From an uncultured Selenomonadales bacterium (GTDB taxonomy: Bacteria; Bacillota; Negativicutes; Selenomonadales; Selenomonadaceae), in contig CAMVAG010000008.1 of assembly GCA_947165405.1 (NCBI GenBank), positions 1 to 23,221 on the forward strand: a stretch of 23,221 bases of DNA, given 5' to 3'. Numbering within the stretch: the first letter of the stretch is position 1; each line of letters begins with the position of its first letter. Made by a program: the position numbers and the translations under genes. This document shows, piece by piece, positions 1 to 6,204 of the stretch. The notes under the pieces are model-generated. The model saw only the letters and a list, made by a program, of their open reading frames with translations, ran no database searches and was not told the DNA's origin.

Positions 1-19
1 TTCGTGACGGTTTTCAAAT

Positions 20-220
20 TTATTCCCGAATAAACAGCGATATCCTCTTTGCCGTTATCGGCTCATCATTGAGTTTGGCCTCGACAATTTCTCTGAAGAA
101 AGATAAAGTAAAATCCAAAAAGCGAACGTTTATTTCGTTTACAATTTCCTGACGATAATCCAAGCCGTTAATTAATTTTTTTACTGTGGCATCAATGACT
201 TCCGATTCAAAGCTGAACAT
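20..220 (-). CDS. Probable N-terminal fragment of a type II restriction endonuclease, likely frameshifted
   Basis: A 66-residue frame starts with ATG 9 bases after a GAGGG ribosome site and overlaps the end of the upstream methyltransferase gene by 14 bases, the arrangement expected for a translationally coupled endonuclease partner. It is alpha-helical and charged, with no recognised catalytic motif, and stops at TAA at 20-22. In the frame shifted by one base, from about position 62 leftward, the minus strand reads ADNGKEDIAVYSGINLKTVT without a stop to the window edge, and this looks as protein-like as the annotated frame. I infer that one longer gene was broken by an indel near positions 45-65, or that the assembly has an error there. 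Assignment as an endonuclease rests on position and on a loose recollection of similar proteins, so it is tentative. The alternative is an intact small protein of unknown role. Confidence 0.5.
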   Translation of the reverse strand: MFSFESEVIDATVKKLINGLDYRQEIVNEINVRFLDFTLSFFREIVEAKLNDEPITAKRISLFIRE

Positions 221-1340
221 ATCTTTTGCCCTCGTTTATCAAATCGCAGTAAGTTTCGTTCTGCTCACACAAAACAGGTATCCGCTCCATTTCAATGGCG
301 ACCTCACCGAATGTCCCCGAACCTGCAAAAGGATCCAAGACAACATCGCCGCGAAACGAATAATATTTTAAAATACGCCTGCACAATTCTTTCGGGAAAA
401 CAGCGGGATGATTTTTATTCGAGGCGGGCGCAATGTACCAGCAATTTGACGACTCGAATTTTTCATCGTTGGCAAAAGATTTATCGTACCCTGCGATATT
501 TTTATCCAACAAAAACGGCGCGGACTTCCTGTAAACCAAAATGCTTTCGTTGATACAGTTGGGCTTGTAACTCAAAGGCATGTGCGTTTGCTGATAGCCG
601 CCATTCCTGTTTTTGACGGAAGACTCCGGCTTTATCCACTGAATCTCATCGACAAAATAAAATCCCGTTCGAATCAACAGACTGTGAAAATCAAAATGAA
701 TCGGATAGCGTGTGCTTTCAAATTCTCGACCGGGTCTTTTGGATATGACAGGCGACACGTTGACGATTATAAATCGCCCGTCTTCCAAAACTCTGTGACA
801 AGCCTTGAGCGATTGCGCCATGTCCTCCAAGTAATCTTGATAAGAATGATAGTTCGAATAAATTTTTGCGTTGTAGTATGGCGGCGAGGTAAATATCAGC
901 TGAACGGAATTTTCGGCGATTTTCTTGAGCGTTTCGACGTTGTTGCCTCTCAACAAAATCGGCTCGCAATATTTTATAACTTGCCTCCTCTTTCCGACAT
1001 GCGACCGTTTGTAAGAAAAGTATTCGTGCATTTTGTCGAGGACTTCGTTTTTGAAATGCGCCCGAATTTCTTTGCCCAAAGTTTCAAAGGCCGCGCTCGT
1101 CCTGCCCTTGTAGAGGCAAGTTCGATACATTTGATAAACGACATCCATAAAGCCGCAGTTATAGACGTTGCCGCTTATGAAGTCGAAAATAATTTTGTCG
1201 TCGGTTTGTCTGCCAATCGAAGAGACAATCTCCCGTTTCAATTCCACGTCAGCGATAACTTCATAGAGACCGAGCAATTTTTCCAAGTTATCTTTGCTTC
1301 TAATCAGCCCTAAATTTTTAATCTCCGATATGGTAATCAT
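207..1340 (-). CDS. DNA modification methyltransferase (beta class, N4-cytosine or N6-adenine)
   Basis: A 377-residue S-adenosylmethionine-dependent DNA methyltransferase. The catalytic motif IV TSPPY is at residues 151-155 and the SAM-binding motif I DPFAGSGT at 336-343. This order (catalytic before SAM site) defines the beta class, and TSPPY is commonest in N4-cytosine enzymes. FPKELCRRIL (about 315-324), just before motif I, is also typical. Residues 1-120 form an additional helical region with HEAT-like character (paired helices around 15-75), longer than in minimal enzymes. The start ATG lies 3 bases after the stop of the small membrane protein gene and has only a weak ribosome site, so coupling is likely. 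The downstream frame overlaps it by 14 bases. Context suggests a restriction-modification pair whose nuclease may be dead, leaving an orphan methylase. Target sequence cannot be read from this. Confidence 0.9.
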   Translation of the reverse strand: MITISEIKNLGLIRSKDNLEKLLGLYEVIADVELKREIVSSIGRQTDDKIIFDFISGNVYNCGFMDVVYQMYRTCLYKGRTSAAFETLGKEIRAHFKNEVLDKMHEYFSYKRSHVGKRRQVIKYCEPILLRGNNVETLKKIAENSVQLIFTSPPYYNAKIYSNYHSYQDYLEDMAQSLKACHRVLEDGRFIIVNVSPVISKRPGREFESTRYPIHFDFHSLLIRTGFYFVDEIQWIKPESSVKNRNGGYQQTHMPLSYKPNCINESILVYRKSAPFLLDKNIAGYDKSFANDEKFESSNCWYIAPASNKNHPAVFPKELCRRILKYYSFRGDVVLDPFAGSGTFGEVAIEMERIPVLCEQNETYCDLINEGKRYVQL

Positions 1341-1343
1341 GAT

Positions 1344-1712
1344 TTATCTGCGCCGACCTCTGCGCGGGACTCTTCGCCAAGAATCATCTTCGACGGGCGC
1401 GGGCTTGGGTTTGGTTTTTTTGTTGAGAAGATAAATTGCGCCGATAAAAACGACATCCAAAACGATAAGCACATAGGTCATGTTTTGGCTGTCGGATTCG
1501 GCGCGTGCCCTGTCTTCGTAAGTGCCGGAACCTTTCGAGCCGCCGATATATTTTGTCCAAAAACTTTCAAGCCGACCGACGCCCGTGCGCTGATTAATTC
1601 CCGCATCGTAAGCGGCAATCGACATCGTGTTTGAGTTGACGCGATAAAGCAGATAAATGTTCGTGACAATCATAAGTGCCAAAAGAATTCTTGAAACAAT
1701 TTTTTTATCCAT
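1344..1712 (-). CDS. Small two-helix membrane protein of unknown function
   Basis: A 122-residue protein. I chose the ATG at 1712 because AAAGGAG (1719-1725) sits 6 bases upstream; an in-frame TTG two codons earlier overlaps the spacer and is too close. One hydrophobic helix is at about residues 5-24 and a second at about 77-97. They are separated by a polar region rich in Gly, Ser and Arg. The C-terminal tail is proline-rich and ends in a strongly basic stretch (RRVPRRGRRR). This predicts a hairpin membrane protein with a charged cytoplasmic tail. I do not recognise a family. It ends 3 bases before the methyltransferase start, so the two are probably co-transcribed, but nothing shows a role in restriction-modification. 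Confidence 0.7.
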   Translation of the reverse strand: MDKKIVSRILLALMIVTNIYLLYRVNSNTMSIAAYDAGINQRTGVGRLESFWTKYIGGSKGSGTYEDRARAESDSQNMTYVLIVLDVVFIGAIYLLNKKTKPKPAPVEDDSWRRVPRRGRRR

Positions 1713-1769
1713 GAGCAACTCCTTTCCAGAGCGTGTTGGTAAATTTAAAAGTCGCGGTCAGTGAAGACC

Positions 1770-1880
1770 CGGCGCACAGGGACGTGCGCCGCCGGCGTTA
1801 AAAACATGGATGTTTTTACAGCCGGTTGAACGCCCTTTTCTTTTGCTACTTTTCTTTTGGGCGCAGCAAAAGAAAAGTAG
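1770..1880. repeat. Compound palindromic intergenic element (three stem-loops)
   Basis: Three adjacent inverted repeats fill the spacer between the ung and membrane-protein genes. First: 8-base arms at 1770-1777 and 1784-1791 with a 6-base loop. Second: CCGGC/GCCGG arms (1792-1796, 1821-1825) enclosing an AAAAACAT/ATGTTTTT hairpin (1800-1817). Third: a perfect 14-base stem, CTACTTTTCTTTTG at 1846-1859 with its complement at 1867-1880, and a 7-base loop. CTTTTCTTTTG also occurs as a direct repeat at 1835-1845 and 1849-1859. The layout resembles dispersed REP/MITE-like intergenic elements seen in many Gram-negative genomes. The third hairpin has no clear T tract, so a role as terminator is possible but not shown. 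Confidence 0.6.
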
Positions 1881-1945
1881 ATTTAATAAATAAAGAGTCA
1901 TTGAAATGCTCAATCGAAGTTGCCGGTTTAATTTACCAACAATCC

Positions 1946-2623
1946 CTAAATGTCCGGGATTTGCCAATCGATTGGCTTTTCGCCGATTGATTCGAGGAAT
2001 TTGTTGACGCGAGAAAACGGACGGCTCCCGAAAAAACCTCTCCTTGCAGATAACGGACTCGGGTGCGGCGATTCAATGATAAGGTGGCGCGGATTCGTTA
2101 TCATATTTTTTTTGTTCCGCGCGGGAGTGCCCCACAAGATAAAAGCAAGCGGGCGTTCGTGGTCGTTTAGGATTTTTATGATTCGGTCGGTGAAAATTTC
2201 CCAGCCGTGCCCGCGGTGCGAATTTGCCTCGTGCGCCCTGACCGTTAAGACCGTGTTCAAAAGCAAGACACCTTGGTCTGCCCAAGGCTTGAGAAAACCG
2301 TTGTTCGGAATGTAACAATCGAGGTCGTCGCGCAGCTCATTAAAAATATTAAACAGCGACGGCGGCGGCATGACATCGGGCAAAACAGAAAAGCTCAAGC
2401 CGTGCGCCTGCCCCGGCTCGTGATACGGGTCTTGTCCCAGAATCACAACTTTTGTATCGGCGTAGCTCGTGAAGTGCAGCGCGTTGAAAATGTCGTACAT
2501 GCCGGGATAAATTTTTCGCGTGCTGTATTCCTTGATTAAAAATTGGCGCAGCTCCAGATAATACGGCTTCTGAATTTCATCATTCAAGAATTGAGCCCAA
2601 TCGTTCTTAAAAATTTTTCTCAT
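1946..2623 (-). CDS. ung: Uracil-DNA glycosylase, family 1
   Basis: A 225-residue enzyme that removes uracil from DNA to start base-excision repair in the cytoplasm. The water-activating motif GQDPYH is at residues 63-68, with catalytic Asp65. The uracil-pocket segment LLLNTVLTVR follows at about 119-128, and the leucine-loop motif HPSPLS with catalytic His is at 186-191. Length matches the family (about 220-230), and nothing essential is missing. The ATG overlaps the stop of the upstream folK/folA fusion gene by 4 bases (ATGA type), so ung is the last gene of the folate operon. The pairing makes metabolic sense: folate status controls thymidylate supply and thus dUTP misincorporation, though that functional link is my inference. 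Confidence 0.97.
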   Translation of the reverse strand: MRKIFKNDWAQFLNDEIQKPYYLELRQFLIKEYSTRKIYPGMYDIFNALHFTSYADTKVVILGQDPYHEPGQAHGLSFSVLPDVMPPPSLFNIFNELRDDLDCYIPNNGFLKPWADQGVLLLNTVLTVRAHEANSHRGHGWEIFTDRIIKILNDHERPLAFILWGTPARNKKNMITNPRHLIIESPHPSPLSARRGFFGSRPFSRVNKFLESIGEKPIDWQIPDI

Positions 2624-3528
2624 CGCGCATATCTCCTAAATTCGAAACCGTCAAATTTTTTCACGCCGCGCAAATTAAATTCGTCCGGCTTCGGGAAGAA
2701 AACATCGGCTTGAGCTTCGGCGTCGACGACCGTCAAAAAAATTTCCGTTGCATACGGAATGAGTTCAGCAAAAATTTCCGCGCCGCCGATAACGAAATTT
2801 TCTTCCGCCGCGTCAAGCACGTTGAAAAGTTCCTCGACACTGCCGACGACTTCCGCACCCGAAAAATTTTTCAACGACCGACTCAAAATTATATTTCGGC
2901 GTTCGTCAAGCGGCTTTCGATTCGGGAAAGTTTCAAGCGTTCGCCGCCCGAAAATTATCGTGTGCTTGAGCGTGAGGCGTCGAAAATTTTTCAAGTCTTC
3001 GGGAATGCGGAAGAGTAATTCGCCGTTGCAACCCAGCCCGAAATTTTTATCGACGCAAGCGACGAGTTTAAATTTAAAATCCGCCGGCGAACCGCTTACG
3101 CGAAAAACTTTATCGCCGTGAAGTTTGAACTCAAGCGCGGGGAAAATTTCTGCCAGCGGTATCAGCGCAAAGTCACGCTCAAATAAAAATTTATGCGGCA
3201 CGGTCAGGCGTTCACAAAAAATTTCCGCGCCGAATAAAATATCAATGTCAATCGTTCGTGCTCCCCAATGTTCGCGGCGAATTCTTCCAAGCTCAAGTTC
3301 AATCCGCTGCAATTCGTCGAGCAGGGCAAGCGGCTCAAGCGTCGTGAAAATTTTTATCGCGGCGTTGATGTAATTCGGTTGACCTTCGACGCCCCAAGGC
3401 TCCGATTCGTAAAACGAAGACACCCGCAACAATTTCACGGCGGGAATTTTTTTTATGCGTTCAATCGCCCGCCGCAAAGTCCGTTCACGTTCGCCGAGAT
3501 TCGCGCCCAATCCGAGATAATAAATCAT
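2620..3528 (-). CDS. folK: Bifunctional HPPK-dihydrofolate reductase fusion (FolK-FolA)
   Basis: A 302-residue fusion of two folate-pathway enzymes. Residues 1 to about 150 are 6-hydroxymethyl-7,8-dihydropterin pyrophosphokinase: the N-terminal LGLGANLG and the signature RTIDIDIL at 91-98, with its two metal-binding Asp, are present. Residues from about 153 to the end are dihydrofolate reductase. This part has LVACVDKNFGLGCNG, RIPEDLKNFRRL with the catalytic acidic residue near 178, FGRRTLETFP, and the NADPH-binding VIGGAEIFAELIP. The tryptophan normally before the catalytic loop (MPW in E. coli) is replaced by Phe (LLF). The reductase part, about 150 residues, is slightly short. The gene overlaps folB by 4 bases upstream and ung by 4 bases downstream. 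No frameshift or internal start is needed to read through the junction. HPPK and DHFR catalyse non-consecutive steps, so this fusion is unusual. Confidence 0.93.
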   Translation of the reverse strand: MIYYLGLGANLGERERTLRRAIERIKKIPAVKLLRVSSFYESEPWGVEGQPNYINAAIKIFTTLEPLALLDELQRIELELGRIRREHWGARTIDIDILFGAEIFCERLTVPHKFLFERDFALIPLAEIFPALEFKLHGDKVFRVSGSPADFKFKLVACVDKNFGLGCNGELLFRIPEDLKNFRRLTLKHTIIFGRRTLETFPNRKPLDERRNIILSRSLKNFSGAEVVGSVEELFNVLDAAEENFVIGGAEIFAELIPYATEIFLTVVDAEAQADVFFPKPDEFNLRGVKKFDGFEFRRYAR

Positions 3529-3893
3529 CTTGCACGGAAGCGAGTCATTTCGACGGCCGCGCCTCCGAATTTTTCTTTGACGGGCGGTTCGGGTTTGTGA
3601 ATTGTGATTTTCAAACCGTCAATCAAAAAATATTTCCGCAACAAAATTTCGCAAATGTCATTGGCAACGGTCTCAATCAAATTGCGGGGAGTTCCGCCGA
3701 CGATTTTTTTTATGTCGTCGAGAACGGAAACGTAGTCAATCGTGTCGCCGAGGTCATCGGTCTTGGCGGCGTGCAACAAGTCGAGATAAAGTTCGGCGTC
3801 AATGATAAACCGTTGCGGGTGTTTGCGTTCCTCTTCCGAACAGCCGTGCCGCCCTTTAATTTCAAGCCCTTTCAAAATAATTTTGTCTGCCAT
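3525..3893 (-). CDS. folB: Dihydroneopterin aldolase
   Basis: A 122-residue enzyme converting 7,8-dihydroneopterin to 6-hydroxymethyl-7,8-dihydropterin plus glycolaldehyde, the step before HPPK. The family motif appears as IKGRHGCSEEER near residues 12-23, with the substrate-binding glutamate. The conserved TIDYVSVLDDI (about 51-61), LIETVANDICEILL (about 72-85) and the catalytic-lysine segment ITIHKPEPPVKEKF (about 97-110) follow. Length equals the family norm. It starts 4 bases after folP ends and its stop overlaps the start of the folK/folA fusion by 4 bases, so the three are translated from one message. The usual Gly-Tyr-His-Gly is Gly-Arg-His-Gly here, a mild variant. Confidence 0.95.
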   Translation of the reverse strand: MADKIILKGLEIKGRHGCSEEERKHPQRFIIDAELYLDLLHAAKTDDLGDTIDYVSVLDDIKKIVGGTPRNLIETVANDICEILLRKYFLIDGLKITIHKPEPPVKEKFGGAAVEMTRFRAR

Positions 3894-3897
3894 AAAA

Positions 3898-4722
3898 TCA
3901 AATCCCCTTAAGCAATTTATCCGTCGCGAGGCACATGCGGGAAATCATTTTGACATTGTGGGCGCGGACAATATCGACGCCTTGAGCAATCGCGTGGACG
4001 CAAAGGGCTCCCGTTGCCTCGTCGCGTTCGCCGATTTTAAGTCCCGTCATCTTTCCGATAAAACTTTTGCGGCTTACACCAATCATCAAAGTAATTTCTT
4101 TGCCGTCCAAATTTTTCAGCTCATCGAGGCGGCGCAAGATTGTCAAATCGTCCGTCAACGTCTTACAAAAACCGATGCCCGGGTCTAAAATTAATTGCGT
4201 CGTGTCGAAGCCGTGAGCCTCGCATTTTGCCAAAGTCAGTCGGAAAAATTTTTTCACGTCGCCGATAATGTCATCCTCCAAACATTTTTCATTGTGCATG
4301 GCAATGACGGGCGCATTGAATTTTTTCGCCACGTCAATCATGCGCGAATCTTCCAAGCCGCGAACGTCGTTAATCATGTCCGCGCCGAGTTCGAGCGCAC
4401 GCTCCGCGACTTCCGGCTTGTAAGTGTCGATTGAAACGGGCGCACCGAGATTTATTATCGCGGGCAAAATTTTTTCAAGGCGTGCAAGTTCTTCTTCCGC
4501 CTCAAGCGGCGTTGCACCCGGTCGCGTCGATTCGGCACCGACATCAATCATATCTGCGCCGTGTTCGATTAAATGCACCGCGTGAACCGTCGCCGAATAG
4601 GGATTAAAAAATTTTCCTCCGTCGGAAAAGGAATCGGGCGTGAAATTCAAAATACCTGCGATTAAAGTTTTGCTGCCGACTTCGAGCTTGCGACCGCCGC
4701 GCAAATTAAAAATTTTCTTCAA
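3898..4722 (-). CDS. folP: Dihydropteroate synthase
   Basis: A TIM-barrel enzyme of about 274 residues that joins 6-hydroxymethyl-dihydropterin pyrophosphate to para-aminobenzoate; it is the sulfonamide target. Signature 1, LIAGILNFTPDSFSDGG, is near the N-terminus. Signature 2, GADMIDVGAESTRPGA, follows, and DPGIGFCKT and GVSRKSFIG are further on. No ATG precedes the first motif. Two TTG codons are possible. The one at 4731 touches the GGGAGG ribosome site with no spacer, whereas the one at 4722 leaves 9 bases, so I chose 4722; family alignment does not distinguish them. It is the first gene of the folP-folB-folK/A-ung operon and follows a strong promoter with an extremely short leader. Confidence 0.94.
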   Translation of the reverse strand: MKKIFNLRGGRKLEVGSKTLIAGILNFTPDSFSDGGKFFNPYSATVHAVHLIEHGADMIDVGAESTRPGATPLEAEEELARLEKILPAIINLGAPVSIDTYKPEVAERALELGADMINDVRGLEDSRMIDVAKKFNAPVIAMHNEKCLEDDIIGDVKKFFRLTLAKCEAHGFDTTQLILDPGIGFCKTLTDDLTILRRLDELKNLDGKEITLMIGVSRKSFIGKMTGLKIGERDEATGALCVHAIAQGVDIVRAHNVKMISRMCLATDKLLKGI

Positions 4723-4731
4723 AAGCCTCAA

Positions 4732-4737
4732 CCTCCC
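4732..4737 (-). promoter_or_regulatory. Ribosome binding site deciding the folP start
   Basis: The minus strand reads GGGAGG here, 9 bases before TTG at 4722 and directly against TTG at 4731. Spacing favours 4722. The site lies almost at the predicted 5' end of the message. Confidence 0.6.
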
Positions 4738-4742
4738 GCTGC

Positions 4743-4771
4743 ATTATAACGCATTGTCCTTTCAAGTTCAA
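4743..4771 (-). promoter_or_regulatory. Sigma-70-type promoter of the folate operon
   Basis: On the minus strand TTGAAC (4766-4771) and TATAAT (4743-4748) are separated by exactly 17 bases. Transcription should begin near 4736-4738, giving a leader of only about 15 bases before the folP start. The -35 box is one base away from the -35 box of the divergent efflux promoter. Confidence 0.7.
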
Positions 4772-4772
4772 A

Positions 4773-4801
4773 TTGACATTTCGCCGCCCAAACCTTAAAA
4801 T
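4773..4801 (+). promoter_or_regulatory. Sigma-70-type promoter of the efflux operon
   Basis: TTGACA (4773-4778), a 17-base spacer and TAAAAT (4796-4801) make a near-consensus promoter reading right. Predicted transcription starts near 4808, so the long inverted repeat at 4804-4881 would lie in the leader of the message. Confidence 0.65.
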
Positions 4802-4803
4802 TC

Positions 4804-4881
4804 AATGCGAAATGCGTAATGCGAAATGCGTAATGAAAAAATCAAAAACCATTGCGCATTACGCATTACGAATTACGAATT
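4804..4881. repeat. Inverted tandem-heptamer repeat in the efflux leader
   Basis: The left arm (4804-4835) is a tandem array of the 7-base unit AATGCGW. The right arm (4850-4881) is its imperfect reverse complement, matching at 27 of 32 positions by my hand count. The 14-base loop is A-rich. A G and six T residues follow at 4882-4888, so the folded RNA would look like an intrinsic terminator or attenuator upstream of the adaptor ribosome site (4890-4897). An ATG inside the right arm (4852) is in frame with the adaptor but has no ribosome site. Confidence 0.7.
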
Positions 4882-4902
4882 GTTTTTTCGGGAGGGGTCG
4901 AA

Positions 4903-6180
4903 GTGGTTTTATCGAAAGCCAAATTGATAACACTTGCGGCAGCTTTAGCCGCGTCTTCGATAGTGTTCGGCGGGTGCGGCGGCGATAAACAGCAACAGGC
5001 GCAAGTTCAGAAGGCGCAAGTCAAAGCAATGAAAGTCATTCAGCGCAACACGCCTCTTGCCAGCGAATACGCGGGGCATTTGGTCGGCACGGACGAAGTA
5101 AAAATTCAATCAAAGGTATCGGGCAACATCGTCGAAAAATATATCGTTGGCGGGCAATACGTCGAGGCAGGTCAGCTCTTGTATCGAATCGATTCGCGCC
5201 AATACAATTCCGCAGTACTTCGGGCGCAGGCGGATCTTGCTCAAGCAGAGGCAGTTCTTCAACAGTCGATAGCAACTTACAACAACTCCTTGACAGACCT
5301 CCGCCGCGACCAACAGCTCTTCGAAGAGGCGGCAATCCCCGAACAAGTCGTTGCAACTCAAGCGGCAAAAGTTCGTGCGGACGAGGCAACCTGCGCGGCG
5401 AACGAGGCGGCAATTTACGCTTGTCAAGCTGCTTTGAGGACGGCGCAAGAAAATTTGGACGACACGAAAATTTATTCGCCGATGAACGGACAAGTCGGCG
5501 TCGACGATGTGGCAGTCGGGACTTTCGTTTCGGCAGGGCAAACAACTTTGGTGACGCTCGGTTCGCCCGACCCGATTTTTGTACAGTTTTCAATCAGCGA
5601 GGCGGATTACCTCAAGTTCATGACGGTGCAGACAATGCAATCCGACCACAATCCGATTAGCGTGACGATAACGCTTGCAGACGGCAAAGAATATCCTTTC
5701 GAGGGCAGTATCGTTGAAGTTGACCGCGAACTTGCCAACAGCACCGGCTCACTTATCATGAAAGCACTTTTCCCGAATCCCAGCGGACTTTTGATGCCCG
5801 GCATGTTTGCTCGCGTCAAGCTCACCGGCGAAGTCGTTCCCAATGCAATTTTAGTTCCGCAACGAGCCGTCCAACAACTTTTGGGCAAGTCGTTCGTCAT
5901 GGTCGTCGGCAAAGAAAATAAATCGGAGGCGCGAACAATCGAACTCGGAGAACAAGTCGGCAGCTATTTCATCGTCAACAGCGGAATCACCACGAATGAT
6001 ACCGTTGTCGTCGAGGGCTTGACGAATCTGCGCGAAGGTGTCGATCTTGACGTTAAGACCGTCACGCCGGGCGAAATGGGCTTCACGCTTGCAAATGTCG
6101 TAAGCACTTACAACGCAGACGCCGGGCTTGACGCGCCCAACAAAAATCCGAACGCCCCCGACAATCTGCGCGGCAAATGA
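4903..6180 (+). CDS. RND efflux periplasmic adaptor lipoprotein (AcrA/MexA family)
   Basis: A membrane-fusion protein of 425 residues that couples an inner-membrane RND pump to an outer-membrane channel. I chose GTG at 4903 because GGGAGGGG (4890-4897) is 5 bases upstream; the in-frame ATG at 4852 is inside the inverted repeat. The N-terminus is a lipoprotein signal: LysX2Lys, a hydrophobic stretch, then FGGC with Cys25 as the lipidated residue. The order is the usual one: biotinyl-lipoyl half (KIQSKVSGNIVEKYIVGGQYV), a long coiled-coil hairpin rich in Ala and Gln, the second lipoyl half (IYSPMNGQVGVDDVAVGTFV), a beta-barrel, and a membrane-proximal domain (VPQRAVQQL). It is the first gene of a three-gene operon; the symporter fusion follows after 24 bases. 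Confidence 0.95.
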   Translation: MVLSKAKLITLAAALAASSIVFGGCGGDKQQQAQVQKAQVKAMKVIQRNTPLASEYAGHLVGTDEVKIQSKVSGNIVEKYIVGGQYVEAGQLLYRIDSRQYNSAVLRAQADLAQAEAVLQQSIATYNNSLTDLRRDQQLFEEAAIPEQVVATQAAKVRADEATCAANEAAIYACQAALRTAQENLDDTKIYSPMNGQVGVDDVAVGTFVSAGQTTLVTLGSPDPIFVQFSISEADYLKFMTVQTMQSDHNPISVTITLADGKEYPFEGSIVEVDRELANSTGSLIMKALFPNPSGLLMPGMFARVKLTGEVVPNAILVPQRAVQQLLGKSFVMVVGKENKSEARTIELGEQVGSYFIVNSGITTNDTVVVEGLTNLREGVDLDVKTVTPGEMGFTLANVVSTYNADAGLDAPNKNPNAPDNLRGK

Positions 6181-6204
6181 TTTTAGTGATTGGTGGTTAG
6201 GGTA

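Noticed and set aside
582..1313. 243-residue plus-strand frame opposite the methyltransferase
   Set aside because: Antisense to a gene with clear catalytic motifs; no family features of its own.
1758..1967. 69-residue minus-strand open frame across the spacer downstream of ung
   Set aside because: It runs through the palindromic element, has skewed composition (KKSSKRKGRS), no ribosome site, and overlaps the end of ung; it is a by-product of the repeat.
4852..4902. ATG start of the adaptor at 4852
   Set aside because: It lies within the inverted repeat and has no ribosome site; GTG at 4903 follows GGGAGGGG at a good spacing and gives a proper lipoprotein signal.
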